64,000 nucleotides of DNA from Gambelia wislizenii (GCA_030847615.1 JAUMIR010000005.1:79022492-79086491); one strand, 5' to 3'. Numbered from the stretch's first letter, positions 33,860 through 45,990 are shown. A program made the numbers and translations. Notes: generated from the letters alone by a model not told the origin.

Positions 33860-35100
33860 CAAACAGAAGTTATGAAAGAATTGAAAATCTTGCAAAATCA
33901 AATGAAAACAGATACAGCACAAGAATTAAAAAACAAGACAAGGTATGCTAGGCAAAGATATTATGAACAGAATAACAAAACAGGTAAATGGTTTGCCTAT
34001 AAACTGAGAAAAGAACAAGAGAAACAACAGATATTGAAAATAAAGGAAAAAGGGAAAATATTAACAAGCCAAGAGAAGATAAAAAGAAGTTTTCAGGAGT
34101 TTTATACAGGTCTATTTAAGGAAATACAACTGAAGGATACAATGAAAGAGAGGGTAGAAAAGTACTTGAATGAACAAAACATCACTAAAATTAATGCACA
34201 ACAAAGAGAAGAACTGAATTTTAAAAAACTACAGTAGAAGTGGAACATGCAATCAGAGCATTGAAGAGTGGAAAAACACCTGGACTGGATGGATTTTCAG
34301 CCAATTATTAAGATTTTTGAAGGAGAATTAAAAAGAAAACCATTATGGAAACTGTTTAACAACATTTTGTCTGGAGGCTATATGCCATTATCTTGGAATA
34401 ATGCAAACATCGTACTAATATTAAAGGAAAACAAAGATATGGAAGATATGGCAAATTATAGGCCAGTCTCTCTGCTGAACACAGACTATAAAATCTTTGT
34501 ATCAATCTTCGCAGAGAGGCTGAAAAGAGTATTAAATGAATGGATTAATTATGATCAGTCAGGATTTTTGCCAGGGAGACACTTGAGAAAATATTAGAAA
34601 AATATTAAATCTTATGAAATATTTTGATAAACATCCCAAGGAAAAGCTAGCTTTAATATTTCTTGATGCTAAGAAAGTGTTTGATAGTATAAACTGGCAT
34701 TACATGATAGAAGTTATGAACAAAATTGATATAGGAGGAAGCTTTGTACAGGGGCTGGAAGCAATTTACAAAAATCAAACAGCTCAAATAATAATAAATG
34801 GACAGATGACATCGGAAATAAAAATGGAAAAGGGAGTAAGAATGCCCCCTATCACCGCTACTTTTTATAATGATATTAGAATTATGTAGGTCTGTAGAAA
34901 TGAAGAAGAAATACAAGGAGTGAAGATATAAAGAAACAAATATATAAGATATCTGCTTTTGCAGATGATATAGCTATATCCTTAGAAGACCCTCTGGAGT
35001 CAATTAGAAAATCACAGAAAAAAAATATGGGAGTTTGGTGAGTTATCAGGAATAAAAGTCATCAAAGAAAAATTGGTAATAATAACCAAAAAGTTTGGAT
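33860..35100 (+). pseudogene. L1 ORF2 reverse transcriptase remnant
   Basis: The blocks in order are KSGKTPGLDGF (34265), NYRPVSLLNTDYKI (34455), QSGFLPGRH (34556), FLDAKKVFDSINW (34658) and SAFADDIAIS (34952-34981). The FADD catalytic box (34958-34969) is intact, but at least five stops or frame changes separate the blocks. Confidence 0.9.
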
Positions 35101-36300
35101 AAAAAGGAAGAAGAGAAATTAACAAGAATATCAAATTTTAAAATAGAAAAGAAAACTAGATATTTAGGAATAACTGTAACAAATAATACTTTGGATTTAA
35201 TAGAAAACAACTATAAAAAGAATTGGAGAGAAATAAAAAAAAGATAAAGAAAGATGGGAAAAGTTAAATCTATCTATTTGAGGGAGAATTTCAGCAGTAA
35301 AGATGATGGTGTTGCCAAGAATGCTTTTTTTATTTCAAAATCTTCCAATATTATATAATAGCAAATTATTTAAAACATGGGATAAAGATATATCAAACTT
35401 CATATGGGTGAACAAAAACCCAAGAATAAAATGAAAGTTGTTACAGGAAGAAAAGAACAGAGGAGGATTAATCTTACCGAATTTGAGATTATATTATCAC
35501 TCCTGTGTATTAACTTGGTTAAGCGACTGGTTTCTATTGAATAATGACAGGAGCTTAACATTAGAAGGAACAGATACAAGGTATGGCCTACATGCATACC
35601 TTTGGTATGAGAAGGATAAAATAGATAAGAATTTTAAAAATCATATTATTTGGAAAGCAATTTTAAATGTATGGAAAGAAGTAACAAACAAATTGTATGT
35701 AAGACTTCCTTTGTGGGTATCACCTCAGGAAGCCTTTAGAAGAATGGAGATGATAAATAGGGAGAAATGGTGGACATATAGAGATCTGATAAGATTTCAA
35801 GGAAGTGTAAGTAGGATAAAAACAAAAAAAGAATTAGAGGAAGATCAGATAGATTGTAACTGGTTCCAGTATCGGCAATTAGAAAGATATAATATGGACA
35901 AAAATCTGATTGGAATAGTATCTCAAAAGACAGAATTGGACAAGATGATAGAATATAAAGAAATAACAATCTCTAATGCATATAAAGTTCTATTAAAACT
36001 AGAATTAGAACTGGAAATGGTTAAAGGATATATGATCAAGTGGGTGCAAAACATTGGACATAACATTCAATTAGAGGACTGGGAAACATTGTGGAGAAGT
36101 ATTAAATTTACACCTTGCATGGAATTGAGGAAAAACTGTTATAAGATGATATTCTGGTGGTACATGACACCACAAAAGTTGGAAAAAATGTATAAGGATA
36201 AAGAAACAACATACTGGAAATGTGTAGAAGACGCTTCATTTTATCACATGTGGTGGTCATGTAAAACTGTAAAAAAAAAGGGTAAACATCTATAATTGGA
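35100..36300 (+). pseudogene. L1 ORF2 C-terminal domain remnant
   Basis: The longest open stretch (35438-36295) carries GGLILPNLRLYYHS, a block found in vertebrate L1 ORF2, and ends with a Cys/His-like HMWWSCKTVKK motif. It is not a host gene. Confidence 0.85.
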
Positions 36301-36918
36301 TAAAGAAAATATTTTAAATGGAATTCAGGTTAAAACCTGAAATGTTTTTGTTAAATTTAATAGATAAAAATTTTCCCAAATAATTGAGAAATATAATGTT
36401 ATACATGACCACCACAGCCAGGATTGTTTTGGCTAGATACTGGAAACAAAAAGAAACACCAGAGATAGATGAATGGATGTTAAAATTGGTAGAAATAGTG
36501 AGAATGGAACAACCACTTGTTGGATTAAATATAGAACAATAACTAATTTCAGGAGGGATTGGGAGAAATTGATTTAATTTTAGAAATTGGAGTGTTGTGA
36601 ATATGTAGTAATATGGCTCACTGAATAGATAATAGATGATAAATGTACAACAGAATAATAAAGCAAGAGAAAGAAATCTTTGGCTAGAAAGATACAGGAC
36701 TGATAAAATTTAAAATGATGTAGAAATTAATAAATTAACAAATGATCCTGTTATCACATATATACTGTGTAGAATTGTTTTTGTATTTACAATTTTGTTT
36801 AAGATTGTATTTAAGGAAAGTTTAAAGAAGAAGAAGAAGCAAGTTCATAATCCAGATGGAAAGGAAGTAGATTTGTATGTTTTATATTTTTGGATTTTTT
36901 TTAAAGAATAATAACAAA
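36301..36918 (+). mobile_element. L1 3' UTR
   Basis: AT-rich sequence without open frames, with (GAA)n at about 36826-36838. It ends in A-rich sequence (ATAATAACAAAAA) against the target duplication. Confidence 0.7.
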
Positions 36919-37784
36919 AATGAAAGAACTAGGAAATGCTACATATTACCTAGGCATATAGTTTCAAAGATAAGAAGATGTTTTTTCCCTACTAAGCCAA
37001 AGACAAAAGATTGTTAATTTTTTAGACACTCTAGGAATGCAAGATGCATATAGTGTGGCAACCCCTATGGTAACAGACTTTCTTAATAATGATAACAAAA
37101 GTGAACTACCAAACAATACAATGTACAGAACAGGTATTGGAAAGCTTCTGTACTTAGCCACAAACACTAGACCTGATATAGTTTGTAGGAATTCTAAGCA
37201 GGAAAGTTGCTAAACCAAAAATATTGGATTGCTGTGAAAAGAGTTGCCAGATACTTAAAGGGCACTATGGACTTTGAATTGAAGCTACCAGCTAGCAAAG
37301 ATCCAAATCTTGTTTGCTACACTGATGCTGATTGAACCAGTGATAGCAGTGATTCATGTTCTACCAGTGGTTACTTATTTTTGTATGGAAATAGGCTTAT
37401 CTCTTGGGCCAGCCATAAACAGGAAGTCATGGCATATTCTTCCACTGAAGCGGAGTACATTGCAGTGTCAGAGAACTGCAATGGCTTGATAAATTGTTCA
37501 TTGATTTTGGAATAACTCAAGAGAAGCCAGTTCAAGTGTTTGAAGACGATCAGAGTTGCATTAAGCTATCTGTGAATGAGAAGATAACATCATGCAACAA
37601 GCATATTAAAACTGAATATCACAGCGTTCGTGAGTTGGTGAGAAGAGGTGTGATCAAGATGGTCTACTGTCCCACCACTGAGATGAAAGCTGACATCTTG
37701 ACCAAACTGTTACCCAGAGATTGTTTTGAAAACCTGTGTATAAAGATGGGGCTTGAAGGGCTTCTGGGATGCATACCAGGTTGA
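36919..37784 (+). pseudogene. copia RT end and RNase H remnant (right of L1)
   Basis: MKELGNATYYLGI continues the RT. TLGMQDAYSVATPM, then LLYLATNTRPDIV, is the connection region. RNase H keeps CYTDADW, SWASHKQEVMAYSSTEAEYI and ADILTKLLPRDCFE. Stops occur near 36960, 37210 and 37335. Confidence 0.9.
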
Positions 37785-37791
37785 GAGGAGG

Positions 37792-38289
37792 TGTTGGGAA
37801 AGTGCAACCCAGCATGCATGGGAGCATGGTACCTAAAGAGTTAATTGCATGAGAAATGCCTTAGAGACTAATTTCCTGTTTATCTGTTTTTTGTAACCAC
37901 ACCTCTTCCTGCCTGCTTGCAAAAATTCTTTGATCTTTTGTTTGAGCTCCTGAGTTAGTCGCCATTAGCCTTTTGAGTGCCATGAGGGCACACACACCTT
38001 TTTAGGATGGAGCACTCATGTTTTCTAGAGGATGCCGTAGCATATAGTATTTCATATATTTTTACTTCTGTGTTTCCATGTCTTAAGAGGATGCACCTGT
38101 GTAACTTCTTGCACAAGATTCTGTAAACTGCTTTTTATATAATTCTAATGAAGTTGAGATTTGTTTCATTGTTTGCTAGACTTTGTGAAGGGGGTCCAGG
38201 AGGCTGGCTTGATTACTGATCTATATAGAATACCTTCTGCTGAATGTGTGTTCATTTTACTCTGCTACTGGAATACCAATATTCCAACT
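37792..38289 (+). repeat. 3' LTR of the Ty1/copia element
   Basis: It starts TGTTGGGAAAGTGCAACCCA and ends TATTCCAACT, and is preceded by the purine tract GAGAGGAGG. It carries a CTGCTTTTTATATAATTC insertion, absent from the 5' LTR or lost there. Confidence 0.9.
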
Positions 38290-38385
38290 GTTAGATGCCT
38301 TGAATTCTATTGGCAGAAGAAAGTGGGGACATAAATGAATAAAATAATAGTGATGATGATGATGATGATGATAATGGACAGGAGA
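38290..38385 (+). mobile_element. L2/CR1-like LINE tail, right part
   Basis: It continues the LINE 3' UTR from 29643, ending GACATAAATGAATAAAATAA and (GAT)n. Confidence 0.65.
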
Positions 38386-38529
38386 GGAGCTAGATAAAAT
38401 AAAGTAAAAAATGCACAGAACTCTTGAAAATGACTGCCTGTGGTTCCATACAAGCAGCTTCTAAGTATGGCTGATCCGCCTCTTCCTGCATTTCAGATGT
38501 CCATTACAATGAAATTCAGTAATCTAGTC

Positions 38530-38876
38530 CAGTGGTTCTCAACCTGTAGTCTGGGATCTGTGAAGCCTTGAAGGCTGTTTGGGTCACTTCCTTCCCATAG
38601 TGGAGTAGCCACATGAAAGGAGCCAAGGCAAAGGCTGGCTGGCTGGCTTGGCCTGTGCGTTGCTCTTCAATCCAGTCCAGCGGCAAACTGGCAGAAAGAA
38701 ACAGGGGGTAAGTCTTCCCTCTCCCTCTGATGACTTGGAAGGAAGGTTAATGGATGGTGTAATTGTCAATGGATTCTTATTGTTGTTGTTTTAAATCTTG
38801 AGTTAAGTCTTGGGGGTCTGCAGTAACAAAGATATTTAAAGAGGGTCCCTGGTAAAGTAAAGATTAAGAACCACTG
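38530..38876 (+). mobile_element. hAT (Charlie-type) MITE, intact ends
   Basis: The ends are CAGTGGTTCTCAACCT and AGATTAAGAACCACTG. The 8-bp flanks are ATCTAGTC (38522-38529) and ATCTAGCC (38877-38884). It belongs to the same family as 243-833, without the SINE. Confidence 0.9.
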
Positions 38877-39142
38877 ATCTAGCCAGTTAACAGCCTGCTA
38901 AACCTCAGTAAGCAAACATTATCTTGGATGAAAATGGGAATGTGATGAATAAAGTAAAGTAGGAGAAGGGGGGAGAGAAGAAAAAGAAAGGAAAAGGCTT
39001 CCCATTGTATTAGCATTCCAGCTGGTGGCCTGGACTTCAGCTGGTGTTTGGAAAGCTGCGTGGTGATTACACCCAACTCTAGAGCAGGATGGCTCCAAGC
39101 CGTCTGATCTGACGTCAGGGTGTCCGCAGAGCAGCAAGATGC

Positions 39143-39152
39143 GGGGGGGGGG

Positions 39153-39208
<56 letters not shown>
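39143..39208. repeat. G-run and (GA)n microsatellite
   Basis: About 12 G residues pass into about 27 GA units. Confidence 0.95.
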
Positions 39209-39210
<2 letters not shown>

Positions 39211-39402
39211 CTAATCACTGCCAGATGTCCTTAATGGCAAATATCAAGACATATATGGTGGCTAAGCAGAAATTTCTAATCAGTGTTCTACCAGTCCCAC
39301 ACCTACCCTTGAGGAATATGATGTGCCTGGTGGGGAGGGTGGTGGTGGTGGGAGACACCCTGGTGACCTCTTTTGGAGGAATGAAGACTGTAATTCTGAA
39401 GG

Positions 39403-39642
39403 AGAGAGGCAGTGTAGTTTAGTGGTTTGAGCATTGGATTAGAACTCTGGAGACCTGGGTTTGAATCCTGGATCAGCCATGAAAATCCCCTGGGTGACCT
39501 TGGGTGAGTCACACTCTCTCAACCTCAGAGGAAAGCAAAGGCCAAATCCCCTCTGAACAAATCTTGCCAAGATAAAGCCCCTGATAGGGACCTCTTAGGG
39601 TCGCCATAAATCGGAAAATGACTTGAAGGCACATGGCAACAA
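39403..39642 (+). mobile_element. Sauria-like SINE, near full length
   Basis: A and B boxes (GTTTAGTGGTTTGAGCATTG; GGGTTTGAATCCTGG) and CTGGGTGACCTTGGGTGAGT are present. The Bov-B-like end is TCGCCATAAATCGGAAAATG and ACTTGAAGGCACATGGC. TAATTCTGAAGG (39391-39402) and TAATTTTGAAGG (39643-39654) flank it. Confidence 0.92.
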
Positions 39643-39659
39643 TAATTTTGAAGGGCCAC

Positions 39660-40514
39660 AAAAACCTGTGAGAATAAGAGCCCTCTGGGTCTCACACCCC
39701 CTCCCCATTCCCATGCTTTGGAGAATTTATGGTCATATAGAATGCAGAGAACAATTGGGCTTTAATATTCATGGGGTCCAGCGGGAGCTTGAGAGCCCTG
39801 AGCCCTAATTGGCCAATCAGAAATGGGGAAGATGGAAGCTGCTGGGATGGGTGGGGGGGACATATTTCATAGGAGAGACTGAGAGGGTAATAAACTTTCA
39901 TTATATTCATAGAAGAGACTACAATAGTGACATGGAAAGAGTTACTTATTTTACCATTATCCAGCGAACTCGGCCTTCATAGCAAATACAATAAAAAAAT
40001 GAGGGAGGGAAAAGGAAATAAAGGAGTCTTATCTAGCACCTTTGAGATTAACGGATTTATTTTAGTGTCAATTTCCTTCGATTAGAAATGGCTTGTAATC
40101 CAGAAAAGCTCAAGGCAAAATAAATGATTTTGGAAGACTCCCCTCTCCTCCGTTTTTCTTCCATGCTATTTGGCTTTCCACAAACCCTATATGGACATAG
40201 TTTGAAACCATTTTAAACTTTTGACCAGTTTCTTTTCTTTTCTTTTTTTAATGTTAAATGGTTAAATATGTTTTTTTAGTCTTTAAAGATCTTTTTCTTT
40301 ATTTTTTGCACTGTTTTAAATTAGGCAGGTTGGTTTTATTGTATGCTGGCCTGAGAGGGCAGAAAACAAATATTTAAATAAATAAATAAAGTAAATACTG
40401 AAATACACTAACAGGGCTATCTCTTTAAAACAGTTAAAAGTGCGTCTCCATTCTCAAGGCCATACAACGATGCCGGAACCTTTCCTTTTGGATTTAGAGC
40501 GTGGAGGAGAACTT
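39660..40514. other. Intergenic with a LINE tail
   Basis: A LINE-type 3' tail (about 40200-40395, ending GCAGAAAACAAATATTTAAA and TAAATAAATAAAG) and a GTCTTATCTAGCACCTTTGA fragment at 40026 are present. No gene is seen. Confidence 0.45.
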
Positions 40515-40733
40515 AGAATACCCTAAAGGCCCCAGATCCTGCCTGATCTTGGAAGCTAAGCAGGCTCAGCCCCGGTTAGTACTTGGATGGGAGACCAACA
40601 ACGAATACAAGGTGCTGCAAGGTTTATTTCGGAGGAAGTAACTGGCAAAAAACTCTTGTCATTATTCCTTGCCTGGAACAAAAATCATGAGATTGCCATA
40701 AATCTACAGGCGACTTGAAGGCGCGCATACACA
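40515..40733 (+). mobile_element. 5S-rRNA-derived SINE, copy 5
   Basis: AATACCCTAAAGGCCCCAGA and GATCTTGGAAGCTAAGCAGG, then GTTAGTACTTGGATGGGAGA, cover the 5S promoter region. The tail ends CGACTTGAAGGCGCGC. Confidence 0.92.
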
Positions 40734-40739
40734 CAAATC

Positions 40740-42415
40740 CACTGAATTTGCTCCCTAAGAGGAGAGGATGGCAGCATGAATCATAGATACTGCATTTAAA
40801 GCGGATCAAAGGCCATGGAGTCTAGAAGCTAAAACGGCCTGTCACCCTGCGACCTTACAGTACAAGCATATAAGTGTCTCCTCAAAAGGAAGACCCATTC
40901 AGTCCAATGGGGTCTTACTCCTTGGTAAGGAATAGAGGTTGCTCAAGAGATTGTGGGTTGCTGTTGACCGGCTCGGACCAGCGGGCTCCTAACGTCATTC
41001 TGACGCCAACGAGATTAGCTATCATTATCTCGTTGCAAAGGAAGCCTTTTGTACATTTCAGGGAGAAGGGGGTTGGGTGAGGCGCTGTTACTCTCCCATT
41101 CTGGCCGAGCCTGGATAGGAACAATTCCAGAAAGGCTGGAGGTTCAAAGAAACCTCTGACAACAGTGACACAACCAATCCCAGTGACAGCAACCCAACGT
41201 CTTACTCCCTAACGCTTTCTTTGTAATGCTTCCTACTAGCCATCTGCTGTTTTGCCTTTAAAAAAATAAGAAAAAGGGAGGAAGAAGGGGGAGGGAGAGA
41301 GAGAAATGGGAAAGCTTATTTTCCAGCCCCGTTTGTTCGTTCATCTGGTCATCTAACAAGAACCAATGGGATATGAACCCTCTCGAATAATCAAAGCTTG
41401 GAAAAGTCATATTGGGGGATTGCAATGTCCCAACCTAAGGTCTCCAAGCTTTCTACAGTGTAGTCTTCCCTAGTCTCCAGATGTACTCTGCAGATGTATT
41501 TGGGTCACAGCTCTCACCCCACTCCGTCAAAGTGGTCAATGGCCAAAATGGCTGGGATGATGGGAATTATAATCCACCATCCTTGGAAAACACCAGGCTG
41601 GGGAGGGGTAACATAGTTCAAACTCTTTAGGACTGGGAAGCTGTCAACGGATTAGTGCCATCCATTCCTCCTGGATTATGAATGAAGGTTTCTCTCTTTA
41701 TAGTCCTTGGGAAACAGCTCTCTGTCAGAAGTCTCGTACACAGGCTTACCACAGAGTGTTTTAAACAGTTGTTGTGTTCAGTTCAACACAAGGAAATACC
41801 CCCTGAGAACTTGTTCTGTAATTAATTAAACAGCTTCAAAATCCATCATCTGAACTCCTATTTTTCAGTACACTATGTAATATGCGGTGCCCTTCTCCTT
41901 GAAAAAAGCCCTGACCAGATCAGTAGAGACTGAATTCTATGTTTTGAGAATCCCAACAGCTGGAAGGAAGAAATGGGGCAAGCAAATCCATATAATTTGG
42001 TACACAAGTGGTATACAAAGCAGAGGTATGCGCTCTAAGCATCACTTTGGAAATGAGCTTCTCCACATCCATGACCCTTCTTCTGAACAGATGCATTGGA
42101 CACAATACTTACAAGAGGAAATATATGGAAATCATACTGACACCCATTTTTGAACATGCTTAGTTTCTAGTTCGAATGAAAAGTCTGAGAGGAGTGTAAA
42201 CTAAATTCAATCCAGTTCAGTTCCAATCACCAAATCTAATTAAGTCTGGGTCCTTTGACTTCATCATACTGTGGCTGAAGTTGTAAAAGAAACAAAAGGG
42301 AGGAGGGAAGGCATGCAGAGAAAATATACAGTGTGGGTTGAAATCAAAATCTGCCTGCCTTTTTACTGAACACTTTGAAAATCTATGTGATTATTTCGAA
42401 TTAGAGTGGAAAAGC
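40740..42415. other. Intergenic, mostly unique
   Basis: The dispersed motif (ACCCATTCAGTCCAATGGGG then TCTTACTCC) lies at about 40892-40920. No gene is seen. Confidence 0.45.
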
Positions 42416-42420
42416 TTGGG

Positions 42421-42612
42421 CGGTGCATCTACACTGTAGAAATAATACATTTTGACACCACTTTAACTGCCATGGCTCCATCCTACATAATCCTGGGATA
42501 TGTAGCTTTGTGAGGCACCAGAACTCTTTGGCAAAGAAGGCCCATGATTCCATAGGATATAGCTATAGTGACTAAACTAGTGTCAAGCTGCATTATTTTT
42601 ACATGACCATGC
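42421..42612. mobile_element. Palindromic MITE
   Basis: The left end GGTGCATCTACACTGTAGAA mirrors the right end ATTTTTACATGACCATGCACC. The core carries TTTAACTGCCATGGCTCCAT. Confidence 0.85.
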
Positions 42613-42619
42613 ACCTTTA

Positions 42620-44575
42620 CACTCTTATTCCTAATTTGTGTTTATTCAGAATTAAATCTACTTTCTTGGATTTTGTGATAAGCAACGGTACAGTCCTACT
42701 GGAATAATTTGGACTTTGGCCATTCATTCCAATAATTCGCTTCAATAAATCTCCTTATCTAAATGAGATAAATCCATTGTTAGTTCTAAATGGTATAAAC
42801 CCACTGAAATCAATGCAACAAGAAATCCCATCATTGGGCATAACAAGTCTCACTGAGTTTCACGGATCATCTTCCTTTGGGACTAACATTGGATTTTGCC
42901 CATAATGTAAATCAGAATTATAGAAATGGTTTGTGGTGGTGTGTGTGCACACACACACTGGCAGGGGAACCACCAAGGTCCAAATTATGTCTGTAGGAGG
43001 ATGAAGTAATCGTATGACTGTTTATTGCACAATCAGATAGGTTCAAATAGGATAGTAAAACAACCTTACCTGTTGTTTCTCTTTTTGCAGTGTTCTGGAA
43101 AGCCCCCTTTAAAGCAAGGGAATGCGGATTCTGCCCCATCCCTCCCATGGAAAAGCTGGTTTATTTTATAGGCTTTGATTGATAGATGCTGACTATGTCT
43201 CCCCCCCTCCCATCGCTTCCTATACATACAGTTGAAACAGGACTTCTTATTCTAGTGTTTTAAGCAGGCACAATCTGCTATCAAGTCAGGAGAAGGCTTA
43301 CCCTTTGTGAGGTTTCTTATTTTCCATACATGTTAAGGAGTTGGCTGAGACCATGCAAGTTGGACTTCCAACAGAGAGGCAGACTTGCACACTAATAGGG
43401 ATGGAAAGGAAGGCTTTTCACCCTATGGTCTAAAACATTATATTCCCCACTTATTTCAGGGGCCTCTACTCCCAAACAAAGAGATGTCATATCCCAAAGC
43501 TAGCAAATACCCCAAATGAAGGAATTTCATTGCCACCTCTTTAAAACCACAGCAGAGCCCTTGAAACCAAGACAAGAGTAACCAACACACTCTAATGGAT
43601 TTATTAGGGGCAAGAGAGGGCCTATTGAAATTGGAGGGAATTGATGTCAAGCAAATGCTTTGTCAAGCCAGTTACTTGGGAATAATTTCAGGTGCTTGGG
43701 AGGAAGGACTCCAATCTCTCCTCCATTCACTAAAATCACAGGACTTCCACCCTTCCGGTACCCACCAAAAAAGGAAAAAAAAGGATAAATAGAAAGGAAA
43801 GGGGAGAGGGAAGTGGGGAAAATAATAATCTAGCAGCACCATTGAGACCAAATGATTTTGTTTTAACAGGAGCTTTCTGGAGAGTCACAATTTGCATCTT
43901 GCATTTTTGCATTTCTGTATCCTATTAAATTCTGTCCCACTGCCACAAGTGTATAAACAGGCTTAATAACCTGCTACTTTAAAGTGGATTGACATCAAGG
44001 AAAGCTTATGGTAAAATATAAATCAAGCTTAAAGGTGCTGCTAGATTCCTTTCCCACTCCCCTCTTCCTTTGATGCTACAAAAGACTTAGGCTGCTATTT
44101 TGTTTTATTTTATTTTATTGTCAAGAGACCAAGCATGTTAAGGGTGATTCTGATCCTATGCATCAGTTTACTCCAAAAGGCATAGTATTTGGATCTGTAG
44201 AAGCTATCTTAAAAAAAGTCCCAGAAAAGGAGGAGGAGGGCCAGGTAGGATCAAAAACTGGAAACAGACAACACAGGGGGTACAGTGGTACTCCTTCAAA
44301 CAGGGAGGGTGGTGTAGAGACTCACCAAACTCCATTTTTCCCCCATTACTCATTTATCTCTACTACACGGTTATATCAGTTTCATACCACCTTAATTATC
44401 AGGGTTCCCAGAATCTAGTTTGTAATTTGGGGTTTTATTAAGTACCAAGGTACCCTGAGAAGAGAGGGACTAAGAATTGAACCACCTTCATTTTGTAGTA
44501 AGGCCAGAGCCTCAAGGTTATCTTGGAAATTCAGGGGAGTTAACTAGAGCTCTCTAGGGAGGCATCCATCCACAA
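42620..44575. other. Intergenic, decayed repeats
   Basis: Fragments of the dispersed TTGATTTCAGTGGG-type motif lie at about 42770-42820, a GTGTGTGCACACACAC simple repeat near 42939, and a CTAGCAGCACCATTGAGACC fragment near 43832. A partial palindromic MITE covers about 44358-44445. No gene is supported. Confidence 0.45.
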
Positions 44576-44577
44576 TG

Positions 44578-44792
44578 AACAATTATAACAGTTTAATACC
44601 ACTTTAATAATTACTCCAGCCTATGGAATCCTGGGATTTGTAGTTTGGGCAGGTAAGTAAAATCCCTTGAATACAGCACTAGAGCTGTCAGGCAGTGAAT
44701 TCTAAATACCTGGCAAAACAACAAATCCCAGGTTTCCATAGAATGTAGCCATGGCAGTTAAAGTGGCATCGAAGTGCTGTAATAAGGTATAA
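44578..44792. mobile_element. Palindromic MITE
   Basis: The left half CCTATGGAATCCTGGGATTT and GTAGTTTGGGCAGG is mirrored by AACAAATCCCAGGTTTCCAT and CATGGCAGTTAAAGTGG. Confidence 0.85.
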
Positions 44793-44996
44793 CACATGCC
44801 ATATAACACATATGAGTGGTCTGCTAAAAAGCCAGACTCAAGCAAGTGAGGTTAAACCACATCCTTCACAGTGCACTCTGCAGCAATTAAATCAAATTAA
44901 AATTCAGTAGCATGTGGGTTGTAGTACCTTTACCTATACAAAGCAACCTTATATGTGTCTACTCAGAAGTAAGTCCCATGGCGTTCAGTAGGATTT

Positions 44997-45188
44997 AATC
45001 TCAGGCTTGCCATGGTTAGTACTTGGATGGTAGACTGCCAACTGAATACCAAGTGCTGTAGGCTAGATTTCAGAGGAAGGAACTGAAAGAATGCCTCTGA
45101 GTCTTCCTTGCCTAAGAGAACCCTATGAAAATTCATAGCATGGGGTTTCCATAAATGACAGGCAACTTGAAGGCACATACAGACACAA
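44997..45188 (+). mobile_element. 5S-rRNA-derived SINE, copy 6 (5' short)
   Basis: CCATGGTTAGTACTTGGATG, then GTAGACTGCC and AGTGCTGTAGG, is the 3' half of the 5S part. The tail ends AGGCAACTTGAAGGCACAT. Confidence 0.88.
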
Positions 45189-45189
45189 G

Positions 45190-45990
45190 TAGCATAGGAG
45201 TGGAAAAGAAAACCCAGCCCAATATATTGCCATGTAATTTATTTTTCTGAAAGTGAATTTAGGATCATGGGGCTGGATCCAGACATAGCCATGGAGGAGG
45301 CCCGCTGATATCATTGGAACTTAGATCTGTCCCCATGAACATAAATCTCACTGATTCAAATGAGTTTGTTCTCATATATGAGCAAATCTGGATCCAGCCC
45401 AAGGCGTACTGATGGCAGCCTGATCTCACTGTTGATTGCAGTGTCCTGATCTTGAAAAATCCCAAGGATCAAAAGAGATCAGCAGCTACTTGCAGGGGAG
45501 ATCACCTACCAGCCTATTCAACCTTCCCAGCTGGATTCTACAGGTTCAATTCGAAGTGAGTAAAGAGGAAGGGCTCTATATAGGATCAGAATAACTTCGG
45601 TTTTATTTCTGAATCCACCTCTCCTTGACAGGTGTCCTTCAATAATTATAGATTACTTCTAACCAGTAACCTATAACCAGGAAAAAGTTACTTTTTTGAA
45701 CGGCAACTCCAGAGTCCTATATCTGAGGCATTCCGAGAGTTGTACTCCCCAAAGTAACTTTTGGGAGCTTTCCTTTTCCACATGCCCCACCAAAAGGCAA
45801 CTCAAGTTGGAGGGGAGTTCTTTTCCAGGACTACAATTTCTAGGCCACCCCCCCCCCACACACACACATCCAGTATGGTCCCTGTCCATGTTGGCTGAGC
45901 GGGGTGGGTAAGTGGATGCTGGGAGTGGTCGTCGGAAAAGGCCATACTGAAGGCGGCAGGAGAAAGATCGTGGAGTTTGCTCAGCAATCC
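45190..45990. other. Intergenic with a short palindrome
   Basis: A palindrome with AAAAGTTACTTTTTTGAACG and CCAAAGTAACTTTTGGGAGC spans about 45683-45765. Related words occur at 61950-62010. No gene is seen. Confidence 0.45.

Larger units (their letters stand above)
33165..36918 (+). mobile_element. L1 LINE, 5'-truncated and decayed, inserted in copia
   Basis: ATTGAAAGAACTAG at 33151-33164 (with a second copy at 33172-33185) and AATGAAAGAACTAG at 36919-36932 are the likely target duplication. The copia reading ..LKEL(G).. resumes across it. ORF1 is absent. Confidence 0.85.
29644..38289 (+). mobile_element. Degenerate Ty1/copia LTR retrotransposon, interrupted by L1
   Basis: Two LTRs of about 0.48-0.50 kb bracket gag, protease, integrase, reverse transcriptase and RNase H remnants in the copia order (integrase before RT). 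A purine tract GAGAGGAGG precedes the 3' LTR directly. Without the L1 it would be about 4.9 kb. All frames are broken by stops and frameshifts, and the central RT is largely deleted. Confidence 0.92.

Noticed and set aside
35438..36295. 285-codon frame as a host gene
   Set aside because: It carries L1 ORF2 C-terminal blocks and lies in a decayed L1 with recognisable endonuclease and FADD box.
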